Origin: Paracoccus jeotgali
GTDB taxonomy: Bacteria > Pseudomonadota > Alphaproteobacteria > Rhodobacterales > Rhodobacteraceae
Assembly: GCF_002865605.1 (NCBI RefSeq)
Contig: NZ_CP025583.1
Span: forward strand, 2,460,501-2,524,500
DNA length: 64,000 nt
Reading direction: 5' to 3'
A program made the position numbers and the translations under genes. Under the pieces are notes generated by a model. It ran no database searches. It saw only the letters and a program-made list of their open reading frames with translations, and was not told the origin of the DNA. This document shows positions 42,576 through 51,296 of the stretch, one piece after another; within the stretch, counting starts at the first letter, position 1, and each line of letters begins with the position of its first letter.

Positions 42576-44407
42576 TCGATGGCCTCGACACCGGCGGGGG
42601 TGAAGGTCATTTCGACATCGTCCCATTCATTATACTTGTCGGCGGGCAGGTCATAGCCCGACCCTTGGCAGCGCAGGATGGCGCGGCGGGCGGCCTCGAA
42701 CGCCTGCTGGCGGGTGCCGACGGGGTCGATGGGTTCGCCGACAAGGCTGAAGCTGTCGGCGTCGACGGTCCCGTCGCGGTTCATGCGAAAGCCCACGACG
42801 ACGCGCGCCTCGGCGGCCTCGGTCGCGATGGTGGCGAGGTTCCAGCAGGATTGCACGGCGTCGCGGAAGCCGTCCTTTTCAGACTGCGTCATCGGGACCG
42901 AGGCGATCTCGACCCCCTCGGCGCGGGGCAGTTCGGACGGCCGCACCTGGCCCATCGCATCGGCCAGCGCGTCGTCGAGGATCTCGGCCTCGATCGGGGC
43001 GGCCCCGGCCTCGTTCAGCGCATCGGTCAGCACGTCGGACCCGCCGCCCTCGCCCTCGCCTTCGGGCGCGTTGCCGTCGAAGGGTGAGGGCATGGCCTCT
43101 TGCGCGTCTACGGCGGCCTGTTGCAGCCGCTGCTGTTCGGCCAACTGCTCGGCCAGCGCGTCGATCCGGGCGATCTCGGCCTCGGCGGCGGCCTGACGGG
43201 CGGCCTCGGCCCGTTCCTGCGCCTCGCGGGCGAGGCGCTCGCGCTCCTGCCGCGCGGCCTCGGCCTCGGCTTCACGCTGGCGCTGCGCCTCGGCCTGACG
43301 TTCGGCTTCGGCTTGGCGTTCGGCTTCGGCTTCGGCGGCGCGTTCGGCTTCCGCCTGACGCGCGGCTTCGGCGCGACGCTCGGCTTCGGCGCGGCGCTCG
43401 GCCTCCGCCTGACGCTCAGCCTCCGCCTGCCGCTCTGCTTCGGCTCGGCGCGCGGCTTCTGCCTCCGCCTCGCGTTGCTGCCGTTCAGCCTCGGCTTGGC
43501 GCTGTTCGGCCTCGCGCTCTGCCTCTGCCTGTTCGGCGGCCTCGGCGCGGCGCGCCTCTTCAGCCTGCCGCTCGCGTTCCTGTCGGCGCTGTTCTTCGGC
43601 GGCGGCCTGCTGTTCCGCCTCGGCGGCGCGGGCGCGGGCAAGGCGGTCCTGTTCCTGCGCCGCTTCGGCCTCGGCCTCGGCGGCGGCGATGCGGGCCGCC
43701 TGATCCTCGGCCGCCTGCCGGGCGAGGGCTGCGGCCAGCCGTTCCTGTTCGGCGGCCTGCGCTGCGGCCGCCGCCTGCGCCTGACGCGCGGCCAGCGCGG
43801 CCTCGCGCAGGCCGGGCGGGCTGTCAGGGGGCCGGGCGGACCGGGCCAAGGCCAGCGGGGATTGCGGCGGCGCGGGCTCGGCCGGGCGGTCGGGGGCAGC
43901 GGTGTCGGGCTGCCCGTCCGGCGTCACGGCGCGGTCGGCCGGGGCGGCATCGGCGGCGGGCGCGGGGATCGCGGGCGCCAGCGTCGCCACATCGACGGGC
44001 GCCGGCGGCTGCTGCACATCGCTCAGATCCGGGGCGGGTTCGGTGATCGCCTGCGGCTGCTGCAGGACTGATGCCGCGCTGTCCGGCGTCGGCGCATCCA
44101 GCGCCAGATCCGGGCCTTGGGGCGCGGTCGTATCGCCCGGCGCCTGCGGCTGTTCGGGGGCGTTGCCATCGGCGCGCCCGGCCTCGCCCGCGCCGCGCGA
44201 CCGGGCGGCCAGTTCCTGAAATTCGGCATTCGAGATGGTCGAGACCGCCGTCATCTGCGGCGCCGGGTTTTCCCGCGCCGCAAAGATCGCGCCGCCCAGC
44301 ACGGCCCAGATCACCAGCAGCGTGTGGCCCACGCCCGACACCCACAGGCCCGCCCGCTCGGCGCGGTCACGGCCCGGCGGGCGCTGCTGTTCAAGCGGGT
44401 CCAGCAT
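42572..44407 (-). CDS. tolA: Cell-envelope protein TolA
   Basis: A 611-residue protein anchored in the inner membrane by one helix (about 22-42). It transmits the proton-motive-force signal from TolQR to Pal/TolB. After a Pro/Ala-rich region comes a long helical domain (about 220-440) built from imperfect A-E-A-E-R-Q units, rich in Ala, Glu, Arg and Gln. The C-terminal domain (about 480-611), with CWNLATIATEAAEARVVVGF, is the TolB/Pal-interacting part. The start at MLDPLEQQ follows tolR by four bases. The repeats make the opposite strand look coding, but it is not. Confidence 0.9.
   Translation of the reverse strand: MLDPLEQQRPPGRDRAERAGLWVSGVGHTLLVIWAVLGGAIFAARENPAPQMTAVSTISNAEFQELAARSRGAGEAGRADGNAPEQPQAPGDTTAPQGPDLALDAPTPDSAASVLQQPQAITEPAPDLSDVQQPPAPVDVATLAPAIPAPAADAAPADRAVTPDGQPDTAAPDRPAEPAPPQSPLALARSARPPDSPPGLREAALAARQAQAAAAAQAAEQERLAAALARQAAEDQAARIAAAEAEAEAAQEQDRLARARAAEAEQQAAAEEQRRQERERQAEEARRAEAAEQAEAEREAEQRQAEAERQQREAEAEAARRAEAERQAEAERQAEAERRAEAERRAEAARQAEAERAAEAEAERQAEAERQAEAQRQREAEAEAARQERERLAREAQERAEAARQAAAEAEIARIDALAEQLAEQQRLQQAAVDAQEAMPSPFDGNAPEGEGEGGGSDVLTDALNEAGAAPIEAEILDDALADAMGQVRPSELPRAEGVEIASVPMTQSEKDGFRDAVQSCWNLATIATEAAEARVVVGFRMNRDGTVDADSFSLVGEPIDPVGTRQQAFEAARRAILRCQGSGYDLPADKYNEWDDVEMTFTPAGVEAIE
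43230..43640 (-). repeat. Imperfect repeats in the tolA helical domain
   Basis: The DNA repeats units of about 6 codons encoding A-E-A-E-R-Q/R-A-E variants. These give the long coiled helix of TolA and explain the low-complexity sequence. They are coding, not intergenic, and the units vary enough that copy-number change is not obviously ongoing. Confidence 0.75.
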
Positions 44408-44411
44408 CGGC

Positions 44412-44861
44412 CTAGCCGTCCATCCGTGGCCCGCCGGTATCGGTGACCAGCACGATGTCGTTGAACCCGCCGGCATTCAGCGCGCCCATCAACTGCACGA
44501 CGCGCGCATAGGGGATCGCGCCGTCGGCGCGCAGATAGATCCGCGTCGAATTGCGCCCCGCCGCCAGTTCCCGCAACCGCGAGACCAGGGCGGCCTCGTC
44601 CACCTCATCCTCCATCAGGCGCAGCGCGCCCTGGGCGGGCAGCGAGATGGTCAGCGGCTCTTCGGGTTCGGCGGCGACGGCGTTGGCGGCGGTTTCGGGC
44701 AGGTTCACCGGCACGCCCACGGTCAGCAGGGGCGCTGCCACCATGAAGATGATCAGCAGCACCAGCATCACGTCGACAAACGGCGTCACGTTGATTTCGG
44801 CCATCGGTTGCCGGCGGCTGCGGCCGCGGCGTCCGGGGCGGGCGCGGGACTGGACCTGCAT
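44412..44861 (-). CDS. tolR: Tol-Pal biopolymer transporter subunit TolR (ExbD family)
   Basis: A 149-residue protein with a basic N-terminus, one transmembrane helix (about 28-45) and a periplasmic domain. D30, in INVTPFVDVMLVLLIIFM, is the conserved proton-carrying aspartate. It partners with TolQ, 4 bases upstream, and TolA, 4 bases downstream. Confidence 0.94.
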   Translation of the reverse strand: MQVQSRARPGRRGRSRRQPMAEINVTPFVDVMLVLLIIFMVAAPLLTVGVPVNLPETAANAVAAEPEEPLTISLPAQGALRLMEDEVDEAALVSRLRELAAGRNSTRIYLRADGAIPYARVVQLMGALNAGGFNDIVLVTDTGGPRMDG

Positions 44862-44865
44862 GGCC

Positions 44866-45588
44866 TTACCCCTCGTTCAGCTGGCGCGACAGGATGGTCG
44901 AGAATTCGTCGGCAAAGTTTTCATAGGTCGCGCCCAGACGGTCGGCATCGGCGATGAACTTGTTGTAGAAGATCACCGCAGGAATCGCCGCCAGCAGGCC
45001 CAACGCGGTGGCCAGCAGCGCCTCGGCAATGCCGGGGGCGACGACGGCCAGCGAGGTGTCCTGCGCGATCGCGATCTGCTCGAACGCGGTCTTGATGCCC
45101 CAGACGGTGCCGAACAGCCCGATGAACGGCGCGGTCGACCCGATCGAGGCCAGCCAGGACAGCCCGCGCGACAGCCGCGCCTCTTCCCGGCCGATGGCCA
45201 CGTTCATCGAGCGGTCGATGCGGCTTTGGGTGCCGGGGATCATCGCCCCGACCTCGTCCTGCGACTTGCGCCATTCGCCCATCCCGGCGGCAAAGATCCG
45301 CTCGGCCGGGCCGCGCGGGGTGGCGCCGATCCGGTCATACAGATCGTCCAGCGGCTCACCCGACCAGAAGGCGCGGTCGAAACGCGCGGCATCGGCGCGT
45401 GCGGCGGTGAATTTCAGCAGTTTCTGAACGATCAGCGCCCAGGACCAGAAAGAGGCGAGGATCAGCAGCACCATCACGATCTTGACGATCAGCGAGGCCC
45501 GCATGAACAGCGCGACCAGCGAGAAATCGATCGGCTGCGCGGCGGCTGAAGCGAGTTGTTCCATGTTCTGCCCGTAATTGCTGGCCAT
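44866..45588 (-). CDS. tolQ: Tol-Pal proton channel subunit TolQ (ExbB family)
   Basis: A 240-residue inner-membrane protein with three helices. The first is near 25-50, and the long second and third surround WLASIGSTAPFIGLFGTVWGI (the GLFGTVWGI motif is diagnostic) and ALLATALGLLAAIPAVIFYN, where the conserved Thr and Ala-Thr residues line the proton channel. The ATG at 45588 has AAGGGCC upstream; ATG 45564 is an alternative. It forms the motor with TolR. Confidence 0.94.
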   Translation of the reverse strand: MASNYGQNMEQLASAAAQPIDFSLVALFMRASLIVKIVMVLLILASFWSWALIVQKLLKFTAARADAARFDRAFWSGEPLDDLYDRIGATPRGPAERIFAAGMGEWRKSQDEVGAMIPGTQSRIDRSMNVAIGREEARLSRGLSWLASIGSTAPFIGLFGTVWGIKTAFEQIAIAQDTSLAVVAPGIAEALLATALGLLAAIPAVIFYNKFIADADRLGATYENFADEFSTILSRQLNEG

Positions 45589-45647
45589 TTCCGGCCCTTG
45601 CGCGGGCTTCTAGCAGCAAATCGGCCGCACGACCAACGAAATGCAGT

Positions 45648-46049
45648 TCAATTTCGCATGAGTTCCGACAGCGCCGCCGCCAGTCCCGCAGGCAGCCGGC
45701 GCGGGCGCATGTCGGGGCCCAGACAGGCCAGCGTGACGCGGGCCGCGAACAGCACGCGGTCAGAGCGGAGCACCTGCTGATCCAGTTCGATCCGGGCCGG
45801 GGTCAGGCGCAGCGGCGCGGTGGTCACGGTCAGCGCATCGTCGAAACGCGCCGGGGACAGGTAGTCCGCCTCGACCCGGCGGACGGCAAAGACCGCGCCC
45901 TCGACTTCTTTCAGGCGGGTCTGGTCGATGCCCACCTCGCGGATCCACTCGGTCCGGGCGCGTTCGATAAATCGCAGATAGTTGGCGTAATAGACGATCC
46001 CGGCCAGATCGGTGTCCTCGTAATAGACCCGGACCGGCCAGCGATGCAT
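45648..46049 (-). CDS. ybgC: Tol-Pal associated acyl-CoA thioesterase YbgC
   Basis: A 133-residue hotdog-fold thioesterase. The active-site segment VYYEDTDLAGIVYYANYLRFIERAR (8-32) holds the catalytic Asp in E-D-T-D and the conserved Y-x-N-Y. It acts on short-chain or hydroxyacyl-CoA in the cytoplasm; its link to the envelope is genetic. The ATG overlaps the suhB stop (TGATG). It begins the tol operon proper. Confidence 0.92.
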   Translation of the reverse strand: MHRWPVRVYYEDTDLAGIVYYANYLRFIERARTEWIREVGIDQTRLKEVEGAVFAVRRVEADYLSPARFDDALTVTTAPLRLTPARIELDQQVLRSDRVLFAARVTLACLGPDMRPRRLPAGLAAALSELMRN

Positions 46050-46837
46050 CAGTCGCGCGCCCGGATGATGCCGGCGAATTCCGAAAACAGCGCCGTGTTG
46101 CCGCAGACGATGTTGCGCGCGTCCTGCACCGGCCCGTCGCCGCGGATGCTTTCGACAAAGCCGCCCGCCTCGCGGACCAGGATGATCCCCGCCGCCACAT
46201 CCCAGGTGCTGATCCCGCGTTCCCAATAGCCATCATAGCGGCCCGCCGCGACATAGGCGAGGTCGAGCGCCGCCGCCCCGAATCGGCGCACCCCGGCGCA
46301 GAAGGGCATCAGCGCGCCCAGATCGCGCAGCGTCGCGGGCAGCGTGCTGCGCCCGCCAAAGGGGATGCCGGTGGCAAAGATCGCCTCGATCATCTGGCGC
46401 CGACCGGACACCCGCAACCGCTGCCCGTTCATCCAGGCGCCATTGCCCTTTTCGGCGGTGTAAAGCTCGTCCTTGGCAGCGTCGAAGATGACCCCCGCCA
46501 CGATCTCGCCCTTGTGCTCCAGCGCGATCGAGACCGCCCAATGCGGCAGCCCGTGCAGGAAGTTCGTCGTGCCGTCCAGCGGATCGACGATCCAGCGCCG
46601 GGTCGGGTCTTCGCCATCCTCGGCCCCTGTTTCTTCGCCCAGCCAGCCGTAATTGGGCCGCGCGTTGCGAAGCTCGTCCTTGATGATGCGTTCCGCCTCG
46701 CGGTCGGCGCGGCTGACGAAATCGCCCGCGCCCTTGACCGAGACCTGCAGGTTCTCGACCTCGCGAAAATCCTTGATCAGGCTGCGCCCGGCCTTGCGGG
46801 CGGCCTTGATCATCACGTTCATATTGGCGCTTTGCAT
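46049..46837 (-). CDS. suhB: Inositol monophosphatase family protein
   Basis: A 262-residue Mg2+-dependent phosphatase. Metal-binding residues are visible: E68/E69 in GWLGEETG, and D85 and D88 in WIVDPLDGTTNFLHG, followed by the second motif WDVAAGIILVREAGG near 215. Substrates in bacteria include inositol phosphates and other sugar phosphates; E. coli SuhB also acts in rRNA transcription. The start at MQSANMNVMIKAA has GCAGGAGCG upstream. It is the first gene of the run into ybgC-tolQ. Confidence 0.9.
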   Translation of the reverse strand: MQSANMNVMIKAARKAGRSLIKDFREVENLQVSVKGAGDFVSRADREAERIIKDELRNARPNYGWLGEETGAEDGEDPTRRWIVDPLDGTTNFLHGLPHWAVSIALEHKGEIVAGVIFDAAKDELYTAEKGNGAWMNGQRLRVSGRRQMIEAIFATGIPFGGRSTLPATLRDLGALMPFCAGVRRFGAAALDLAYVAAGRYDGYWERGISTWDVAAGIILVREAGGFVESIRGDGPVQDARNIVCGNTALFSEFAGIIRARD

Positions 46838-46953
46838 CCGGCGCTCCTGCAATCGGCATGTCGGGTTTGGTCCGCGTTTACGCGCGACGCGGGCGAAAGT
46901 GAAGCCACCGCCTGCATCGCCCCCGCATCATGGCCGTCGGCGGGGTGCCGCCG

Positions 46954-47889
46954 TCACCGCACCGGATCGCGCCCGGCGCGGCGTGCGCCCCGGATCGCCT
47001 CGTCCCGCGCCAGTTCCAGCACATGCTGCATATAGGGCAGCGCCAGATCGCCCTCACGCAGGGCGGCATAGGCGCGGCGGCGCAGGCCCTGTGGGCCAAG
47101 GCGCAGAAAGGCCAGTTCGGGATTGTCGGCGTGGCGGTCCAGCACCCAGTCTGGCATCACCGCGACACCGCGCCCGGCGGCGACCAGCATCAGCGTCACA
47201 TCGGTCAGCTCGACCTGCCGGACGGCGCGCGGCTCGACCCCCGCCGGGGTCAGGAATTGCGAGAAGACGTCCAGCCGGGCGCGGTCCATCGGATAGACGA
47301 TCAGGTTTTCGCGACCCAGATCCTCGGGCTGGACGAACCCCTTGGCCGCCAGCGGATGATCGGCCGCCGTCACCAGCGTTGGCGCGTAATCGAACAGCGG
47401 CTGAAAGGTTATGCCGGGCAGTTCCTCGGGGTCCATCGAGACGACCAGATCGACCTCTTCGCGCAGCAGCGCCGGAAGGGCGTCGAAGGCGAGGCGCGCG
47501 CGGATGTCCAGATCGACCTCGGGGAAGCGGTGGCGAAAGCGGTCCAGCACCGGCAGCAGCCAGTCGAAACAGGCGTGACATTCCAGCGCGATGTGCAACT
47601 GGCCGACCCGGCCCTCATTCACGCCGCGCAGCTCTGATTCGGCGGCCTGGACTAGCGGCAGCACCTGCTCGGCCAGCCGCAGCAGCCGCTTGCCGGCGGC
47701 GGTCAGGCGCATGGGCCGGGCGCGGCGGACGAACAGCTCGACCCCGACCTGTTCCTCCAGCGCCTTGACCTGATGCGACAGCGCCGATTGCGTCAGGTTC
47801 AGCACCTCGGCGGCGCGGGCCAGCCCGCCCTGATCGTGAATGGCGCGGACGCTGCGCAGATGGCGGAGTTCAATATGCATCGGTTTCAT
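46954..47889 (-). CDS. metR: LysR-family regulator, MetR type
   Basis: A protein of about 311 residues with an N-terminal winged helix (about 4-62, ARAAEVLNLTQSALSHQVKALEEQVGVELFVRR) and a substrate-sensing domain. The pattern HIALECHACFDWLLPVLDRFR near 97-117 is typical of MetR, which responds to homocysteine and controls methionine genes. It diverges from metF, the expected target. Several in-frame starts exist (47898, 47889, 47880); the outermost would put the palindrome at 47887-47899 inside the coding region, so 47889 or 47880 is more likely. Confidence 0.87.
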   Translation of the reverse strand: MKPMHIELRHLRSVRAIHDQGGLARAAEVLNLTQSALSHQVKALEEQVGVELFVRRARPMRLTAAGKRLLRLAEQVLPLVQAAESELRGVNEGRVGQLHIALECHACFDWLLPVLDRFRHRFPEVDLDIRARLAFDALPALLREEVDLVVSMDPEELPGITFQPLFDYAPTLVTAADHPLAAKGFVQPEDLGRENLIVYPMDRARLDVFSQFLTPAGVEPRAVRQVELTDVTLMLVAAGRGVAVMPDWVLDRHADNPELAFLRLGPQGLRRRAYAALREGDLALPYMQHVLELARDEAIRGARRAGRDPVR

Positions 47890-47899
47890 GATAATCATG
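47887..47899. promoter_or_regulatory. Palindrome in the metR-metF intergenic region
   Basis: CATGAT, one A, ATCATG is a perfect 6-1-6 palindrome. It lies within TTCATGATAATCATGTGG, followed by GGAATATGAA, so TTCA and TGAA elements like those of MetR sites are also near. It overlaps the metR start region and is 65 bases upstream of the metF ATG, a good place for an autoregulated activator. Confidence 0.45.
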
Positions 47900-47963
47900 T
47901 GGAATATGAATTTGTCTCACGCAACGCCGCGTGGCACAAGAGAGAGGAATGAAAGGACGTGCC

Positions 47964-48821
47964 ATGACCTCGCCCGCGATCAGTTTCGAGTTCTTCCCCC
48001 CGCGCAATCTGGACGCGTCGTTCCGGCTGTGGGACACCGCCCGCGCGCTGGCGCCGCTGCAGCCGGGCTTCGTCTCGGTCACCTATGGCGCCGGCGGCAC
48101 GACCCGCAAGCTGACGCATGAGGCGGTGACGGCGCTGTCCAACCATTACGGGCTGAACGTGGCGGCGCATCTGACCTGCGTCGATGCCAGCCGCGAAGAG
48201 ACCATGCAGATCGTCGACGACTACGCCGCCGCCGGCGTGCGCGAGATCGTGGCGCTGCGCGGCGACGCGCCCAAGGGACAGGCGGCATGGGCCGCGCATC
48301 CGCAGGGCTTCGCCTCGTCGGTCGAGCTGATCGAGGCGATTGCCGAACGCGGCGACATGACCATCCGCGTCGGCGCCTATCCCGAGCCGCACCCCGATTC
48401 GGGCGGGTCGAGCGCGGCGGATGTCGAGTTCCTCAAGCGCAAGATCGACGCGGGCGCGACCTCGGCCATCACCCAGTTCTTCTTCGACGCCGACACCTTC
48501 TTCCGCTTTCGCGATGCCTGCGCAGCGGCGGGTATCGACGCACCGATCCTGCCCGGCATCCTGCCCATTCAAGGCTGGGCCGGGGCGCGGAAATTCGCCG
48601 CAAGCTGCGGCACCTCGGTCCCCGACTGGGCCATCGCCGCCTTCGACGCGGCCGGAAAAGAGGGCGAGGCCGCGCTGGCCCGCGATCTGTGCACCACGCT
48701 TTGCGGCAAGCTGCTGCAAGGCGGCGTGGACGGGCTGCATTTCTATACGCTGAACAAGCCCGACCTGACGCTGGCGGTCTGCGCCGATCTGGGACTGGCC
48801 AAGCCGGTGATGGCGGCCTGA
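47964..48821 (+). CDS. metF: 5,10-methylenetetrahydrofolate reductase
   Basis: A 285-residue FAD enzyme that makes 5-methyl-tetrahydrofolate for methionine synthesis. The N-terminus SFEFFPPRNLD contains the conserved Glu of E-F-F-P-P, and FVSVTYGAGGTTR and AHLTCVDASR follow; the ALRGDAPKG segment contacts FAD. The ATG at 47964 has AAAGGA six bases upstream, better than two earlier in-frame starts. It diverges from its likely regulator MetR. Confidence 0.95.
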   Translation: MTSPAISFEFFPPRNLDASFRLWDTARALAPLQPGFVSVTYGAGGTTRKLTHEAVTALSNHYGLNVAAHLTCVDASREETMQIVDDYAAAGVREIVALRGDAPKGQAAWAAHPQGFASSVELIEAIAERGDMTIRVGAYPEPHPDSGGSSAADVEFLKRKIDAGATSAITQFFFDADTFFRFRDACAAAGIDAPILPGILPIQGWAGARKFAASCGTSVPDWAIAAFDAAGKEGEAALARDLCTTLCGKLLQGGVDGLHFYTLNKPDLTLAVCADLGLAKPVMAA

Positions 48822-48881
48822 ACGGGCGCTAAGGCTGACGGCCCGCGACGAACGATCTGATTGCCGCGGCGGCTCCCGCCC

Positions 48882-49949
48882 CTACCGCAGCAACCGCCCC
48901 GCCCGGCGGATCTGGCGGTCGCGGCGGCGGGCTTGCAGGCGGGTGCCGTGTTTGGTGACCGGTGGTTTCAGCGCGCCGGTCAGGATCGCGGTGCCGTCAT
49001 AGGGGCGCGGGACGCTGTCATGCAGCCGCTCGCTGGGGTCGATCCCGGCCACCCGGGGCGAGCGGGCCAGAAACGCCTTGCCCCAGCCCCGCCAGTTCCC
49101 GACCGAGGGCGCGTTCACGTCGCAATCCAGCCCCACGCGCCAGCTCTCGGGCAGCGGCAGACCGGCGTTTTCCGCCTGTTCCAGCATCCACACCAGCGGG
49201 ATGTTCGCGAGCGGCCGCGCGGCGGCAAAGCCGCTCAACTGCCCGCCGATATCGGCGTGACAGCCCCGGAACCATGTCTGCGTGATCGAGCCGGGCGGCC
49301 GTTCGGTGCTGTCCCACAGGATCGGCTGGAACGCGGCCCGCGTCTCGTCCAGCGCCAGCGCCTGCGCGCCCAGCACGACATTCTGACCCAGATGCTGATC
49401 GTGAAAGCGAAAGCGCGGCTCGGTCATCATCCACAGCACCGGCAGCCGCACGCCAAGCGCCATGACGGTATCGAAGACGCCGACCATGTCGATTTCGACC
49501 TCGCGGTGGCACAGCCGCGCGCACAGCGCCTCGCGCTGCTCGGGCGGGCCCTGATCGCGATACAGCCGCCAGACCGAGCGGATGTTACGCTCGGTCGCGT
49601 CCTCGGCGCGCAGCAGGCCGATCTGGCCGATCATCGCCGCCAGCGAGCGCGCGACAAAGGCCCCGCGCGAATAGCCCAGCAGAAAGATCGGATCGCCCGG
49701 CCGCCAGTTCGAGGCCAGCCAGCCATAGGCATCGCGCATCCGCGCCCCGATGCCGTGGCCCATGGCGATGCCGGGCAGGCTGCCCCATGCCTCGAACTGC
49801 TGCCCGGCCGAGTATCTGACCCGCAGGCTTGCCCCGCGCAGGGGCCGCAGCAGCCGATAGATGCGCCCGACATTGGAATTCCGCCCCTCCATCAGCGAGG
49901 CGAAGGTGCCGTCGAGCAGCACGACATGGGTCACGGGCGGGCGGTTCAT
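48882..49949 (-). CDS. DUF2235 domain-containing hydrolase
   Basis: A 355-residue protein with an alpha/beta-hydrolase fold. The nucleophile elbow is GYSRG at 92-96 with Ser94, and the typical VVLLDGTFASL opening and RSVWRLYRDQ and DMVGVFDTV segments are present; GCHADIGGQ near 240 includes the likely Asp and His. DUF2235 proteins include type VI secretion phospholipase effectors, but no T6SS gene is nearby and there is no VgrG or signal sequence, so this is probably a chromosomal housekeeping or lone lipase-like enzyme. The substrate is unknown. Confidence 0.82.
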   Translation of the reverse strand: MNRPPVTHVVLLDGTFASLMEGRNSNVGRIYRLLRPLRGASLRVRYSAGQQFEAWGSLPGIAMGHGIGARMRDAYGWLASNWRPGDPIFLLGYSRGAFVARSLAAMIGQIGLLRAEDATERNIRSVWRLYRDQGPPEQREALCARLCHREVEIDMVGVFDTVMALGVRLPVLWMMTEPRFRFHDQHLGQNVVLGAQALALDETRAAFQPILWDSTERPPGSITQTWFRGCHADIGGQLSGFAAARPLANIPLVWMLEQAENAGLPLPESWRVGLDCDVNAPSVGNWRGWGKAFLARSPRVAGIDPSERLHDSVPRPYDGTAILTGALKPPVTKHGTRLQARRRDRQIRRAGRLLR

Positions 49950-49984
49950 CCGGGCAGGTTAGCAACGATTCCTTGACGCCTCAT

Positions 49985-50009
49985 GAAAGCCGCCGGGCCG
50001 CGGCCCGGC
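49985..50009 (-). terminator. Likely terminator of the decarboxylase gene
   Basis: GCCGGGCCGCGGCCCGGC (49992-50009) is a perfect 18-base palindrome, followed on the minus strand by GGCTTTC. The T-run is short, so strength is uncertain. It lies 27 bases after the stop of the decarboxylase gene. Confidence 0.5.
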
Positions 50010-50035
50010 AAGGCCAATCGGCGCGGGGATGGGGG

Positions 50036-51178
50036 TCAGGCCGCGATTTCCAGGCTCATCGCCGTGGCCCTTGCCATCTCGCCAAAGCCGTTGAAGCGGG
50101 TGTTGGTGACCACCGAATAGGCACCGGCGCCGTGAAAAACGACGTAATCCCCCTCGGCAATGGCGTCGGGCAGGACCATATCGCCGGGCAGGCGGTCGAC
50201 ACTGTCGCAGGTCGGGCCGAAGATGACGCGGCCCATCTCGTCGCCGCCGCGCGGGGTGCCGTCGGGCCGCAGCACGTCGACGCGGTCGATATTGCCGATG
50301 ACCGGCAGTTCGGCCAGCCCGCCATAGACGCCGTCATTCAGGAACACCGCCGTCCCGTCCCGCACCGCCTTGACGCGGGTGATCAGCGAAAACGCGTCCG
50401 CGCACAGCCCGCGCCCCGGCTCGCAGACCAGCGCCGGGGCGTCGTCGCCGAACACCTCGGCATTGGTGCGCCCGATCAGATCGAAGATAGCCTCGAGGTC
50501 CGGCAGCACGCCGTGGACACGATGCGAGGGGAAGCCGCCGCCCACATTCAGACGATGCGCGCGGGTGCCCGCCATGTCGCAGATGTCGCGGGCGGTGCGG
50601 ATGTAATGCTCCCACGCGCCGGGGTCGGTGCATTGCGTGCCGGGATGGAAGGTCAGCGAGGGCGTAAAGCCGGCCTCGGCCACCCGCGACAGAAGTTCCG
50701 CCGCCAGATCCGGCGTAGCGCCGAATTTCGAGCCGAAGTCATAGATCGCACCGGTGACCGGCAGCTTGAAACGGGGCGAGATCTCGCACCCCTCGGGGGG
50801 CACCATCTCGATCAGCTTGGCCAGTTCGCTTTCGCTGTCGACCGACCACGCCTTGACGCCGGCCTTGACGGCGTGCGCGATCTCGGACCGGGCGCGGACG
50901 GGATTGTGGTAATGGCGCGCGGCACCGGGCGCGAGGCGGCCGATCAGGTCGATCTCGGCCGGCGAGGCGACGTCGAAGCCGCCGATGCCGGCGCCCAGCA
51001 GCGTCTGGATCACCGCCTCGTCGGGGTTGGCCTTGACGGCATAGGTCACCAGCCCCGGAAACCCGTCCAGAAAGCGTTTCGCGGTCTGTTCCAGCACCGA
51101 GGGCGCAAAGACCATGACCGGGTCGTCAGGCTGGGATTTGCGGATGATTTCGGCAGGGTCCTGCCAGACGGTCTGCAT
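50036..51178 (-). CDS. Type III PLP-dependent ornithine/lysine decarboxylase
   Basis: A 380-residue decarboxylase of the alanine-racemase fold, making putrescine and possibly cadaverine. K49 in TYAVKANPD is the PLP lysine; HYHNPVRARSEIAHAV, NVGGGFPSH and CEPGRGL (phosphate-binding Gly-rich loops) follow. The catalytic cysteine is in GPTCDSVDRL at about residue 323. This is the compact bacterial/eukaryotic ODC type with dual ornithine/lysine use in several alphaproteobacteria; which substrate is preferred cannot be told. The start at MQTVWQDP is chosen by homology. Confidence 0.9.
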   Translation of the reverse strand: MQTVWQDPAEIIRKSQPDDPVMVFAPSVLEQTAKRFLDGFPGLVTYAVKANPDEAVIQTLLGAGIGGFDVASPAEIDLIGRLAPGAARHYHNPVRARSEIAHAVKAGVKAWSVDSESELAKLIEMVPPEGCEISPRFKLPVTGAIYDFGSKFGATPDLAAELLSRVAEAGFTPSLTFHPGTQCTDPGAWEHYIRTARDICDMAGTRAHRLNVGGGFPSHRVHGVLPDLEAIFDLIGRTNAEVFGDDAPALVCEPGRGLCADAFSLITRVKAVRDGTAVFLNDGVYGGLAELPVIGNIDRVDVLRPDGTPRGGDEMGRVIFGPTCDSVDRLPGDMVLPDAIAEGDYVVFHGAGAYSVVTNTRFNGFGEMARATAMSLEIAA

Positions 51179-51249
51179 GATCTTTCCTGCCCTTTCCTGC
51201 ATCGCGGCCCGGTCCGGAATACGACAGAAACCGCCTCAGTTCAAACACG

Positions 51250-51277
51250 AACGCCCCGGCCGTGGCCGGGGCGTGCC
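51250..51277 (-). terminator. Hairpin between the PRC-barrel gene and the decarboxylase gene
   Basis: ACGCCCCGGCC (51252-51262) pairs with GGCCGGGGCGT (51265-51275), 11 perfect pairs. On the minus strand TTCGTGTTTG follows, a weak T tract. It probably ends the PRC-barrel transcript, about 20 bases after the stop, though it also lies in the decarboxylase leader. Confidence 0.55.
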
Positions 51278-51296
51278 AGTTTCACATAGCGGACAA

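Noticed and set aside
43230..43640. Repeat array that could be mistaken for CRISPR
   Set aside because: The units are imperfect, have no spacers, and encode the helical domain of TolA.
48882..49949. Type VI secretion effector locus
   Set aside because: No VgrG, PAAR, immunity gene or other T6SS component is present in the neighbourhood.
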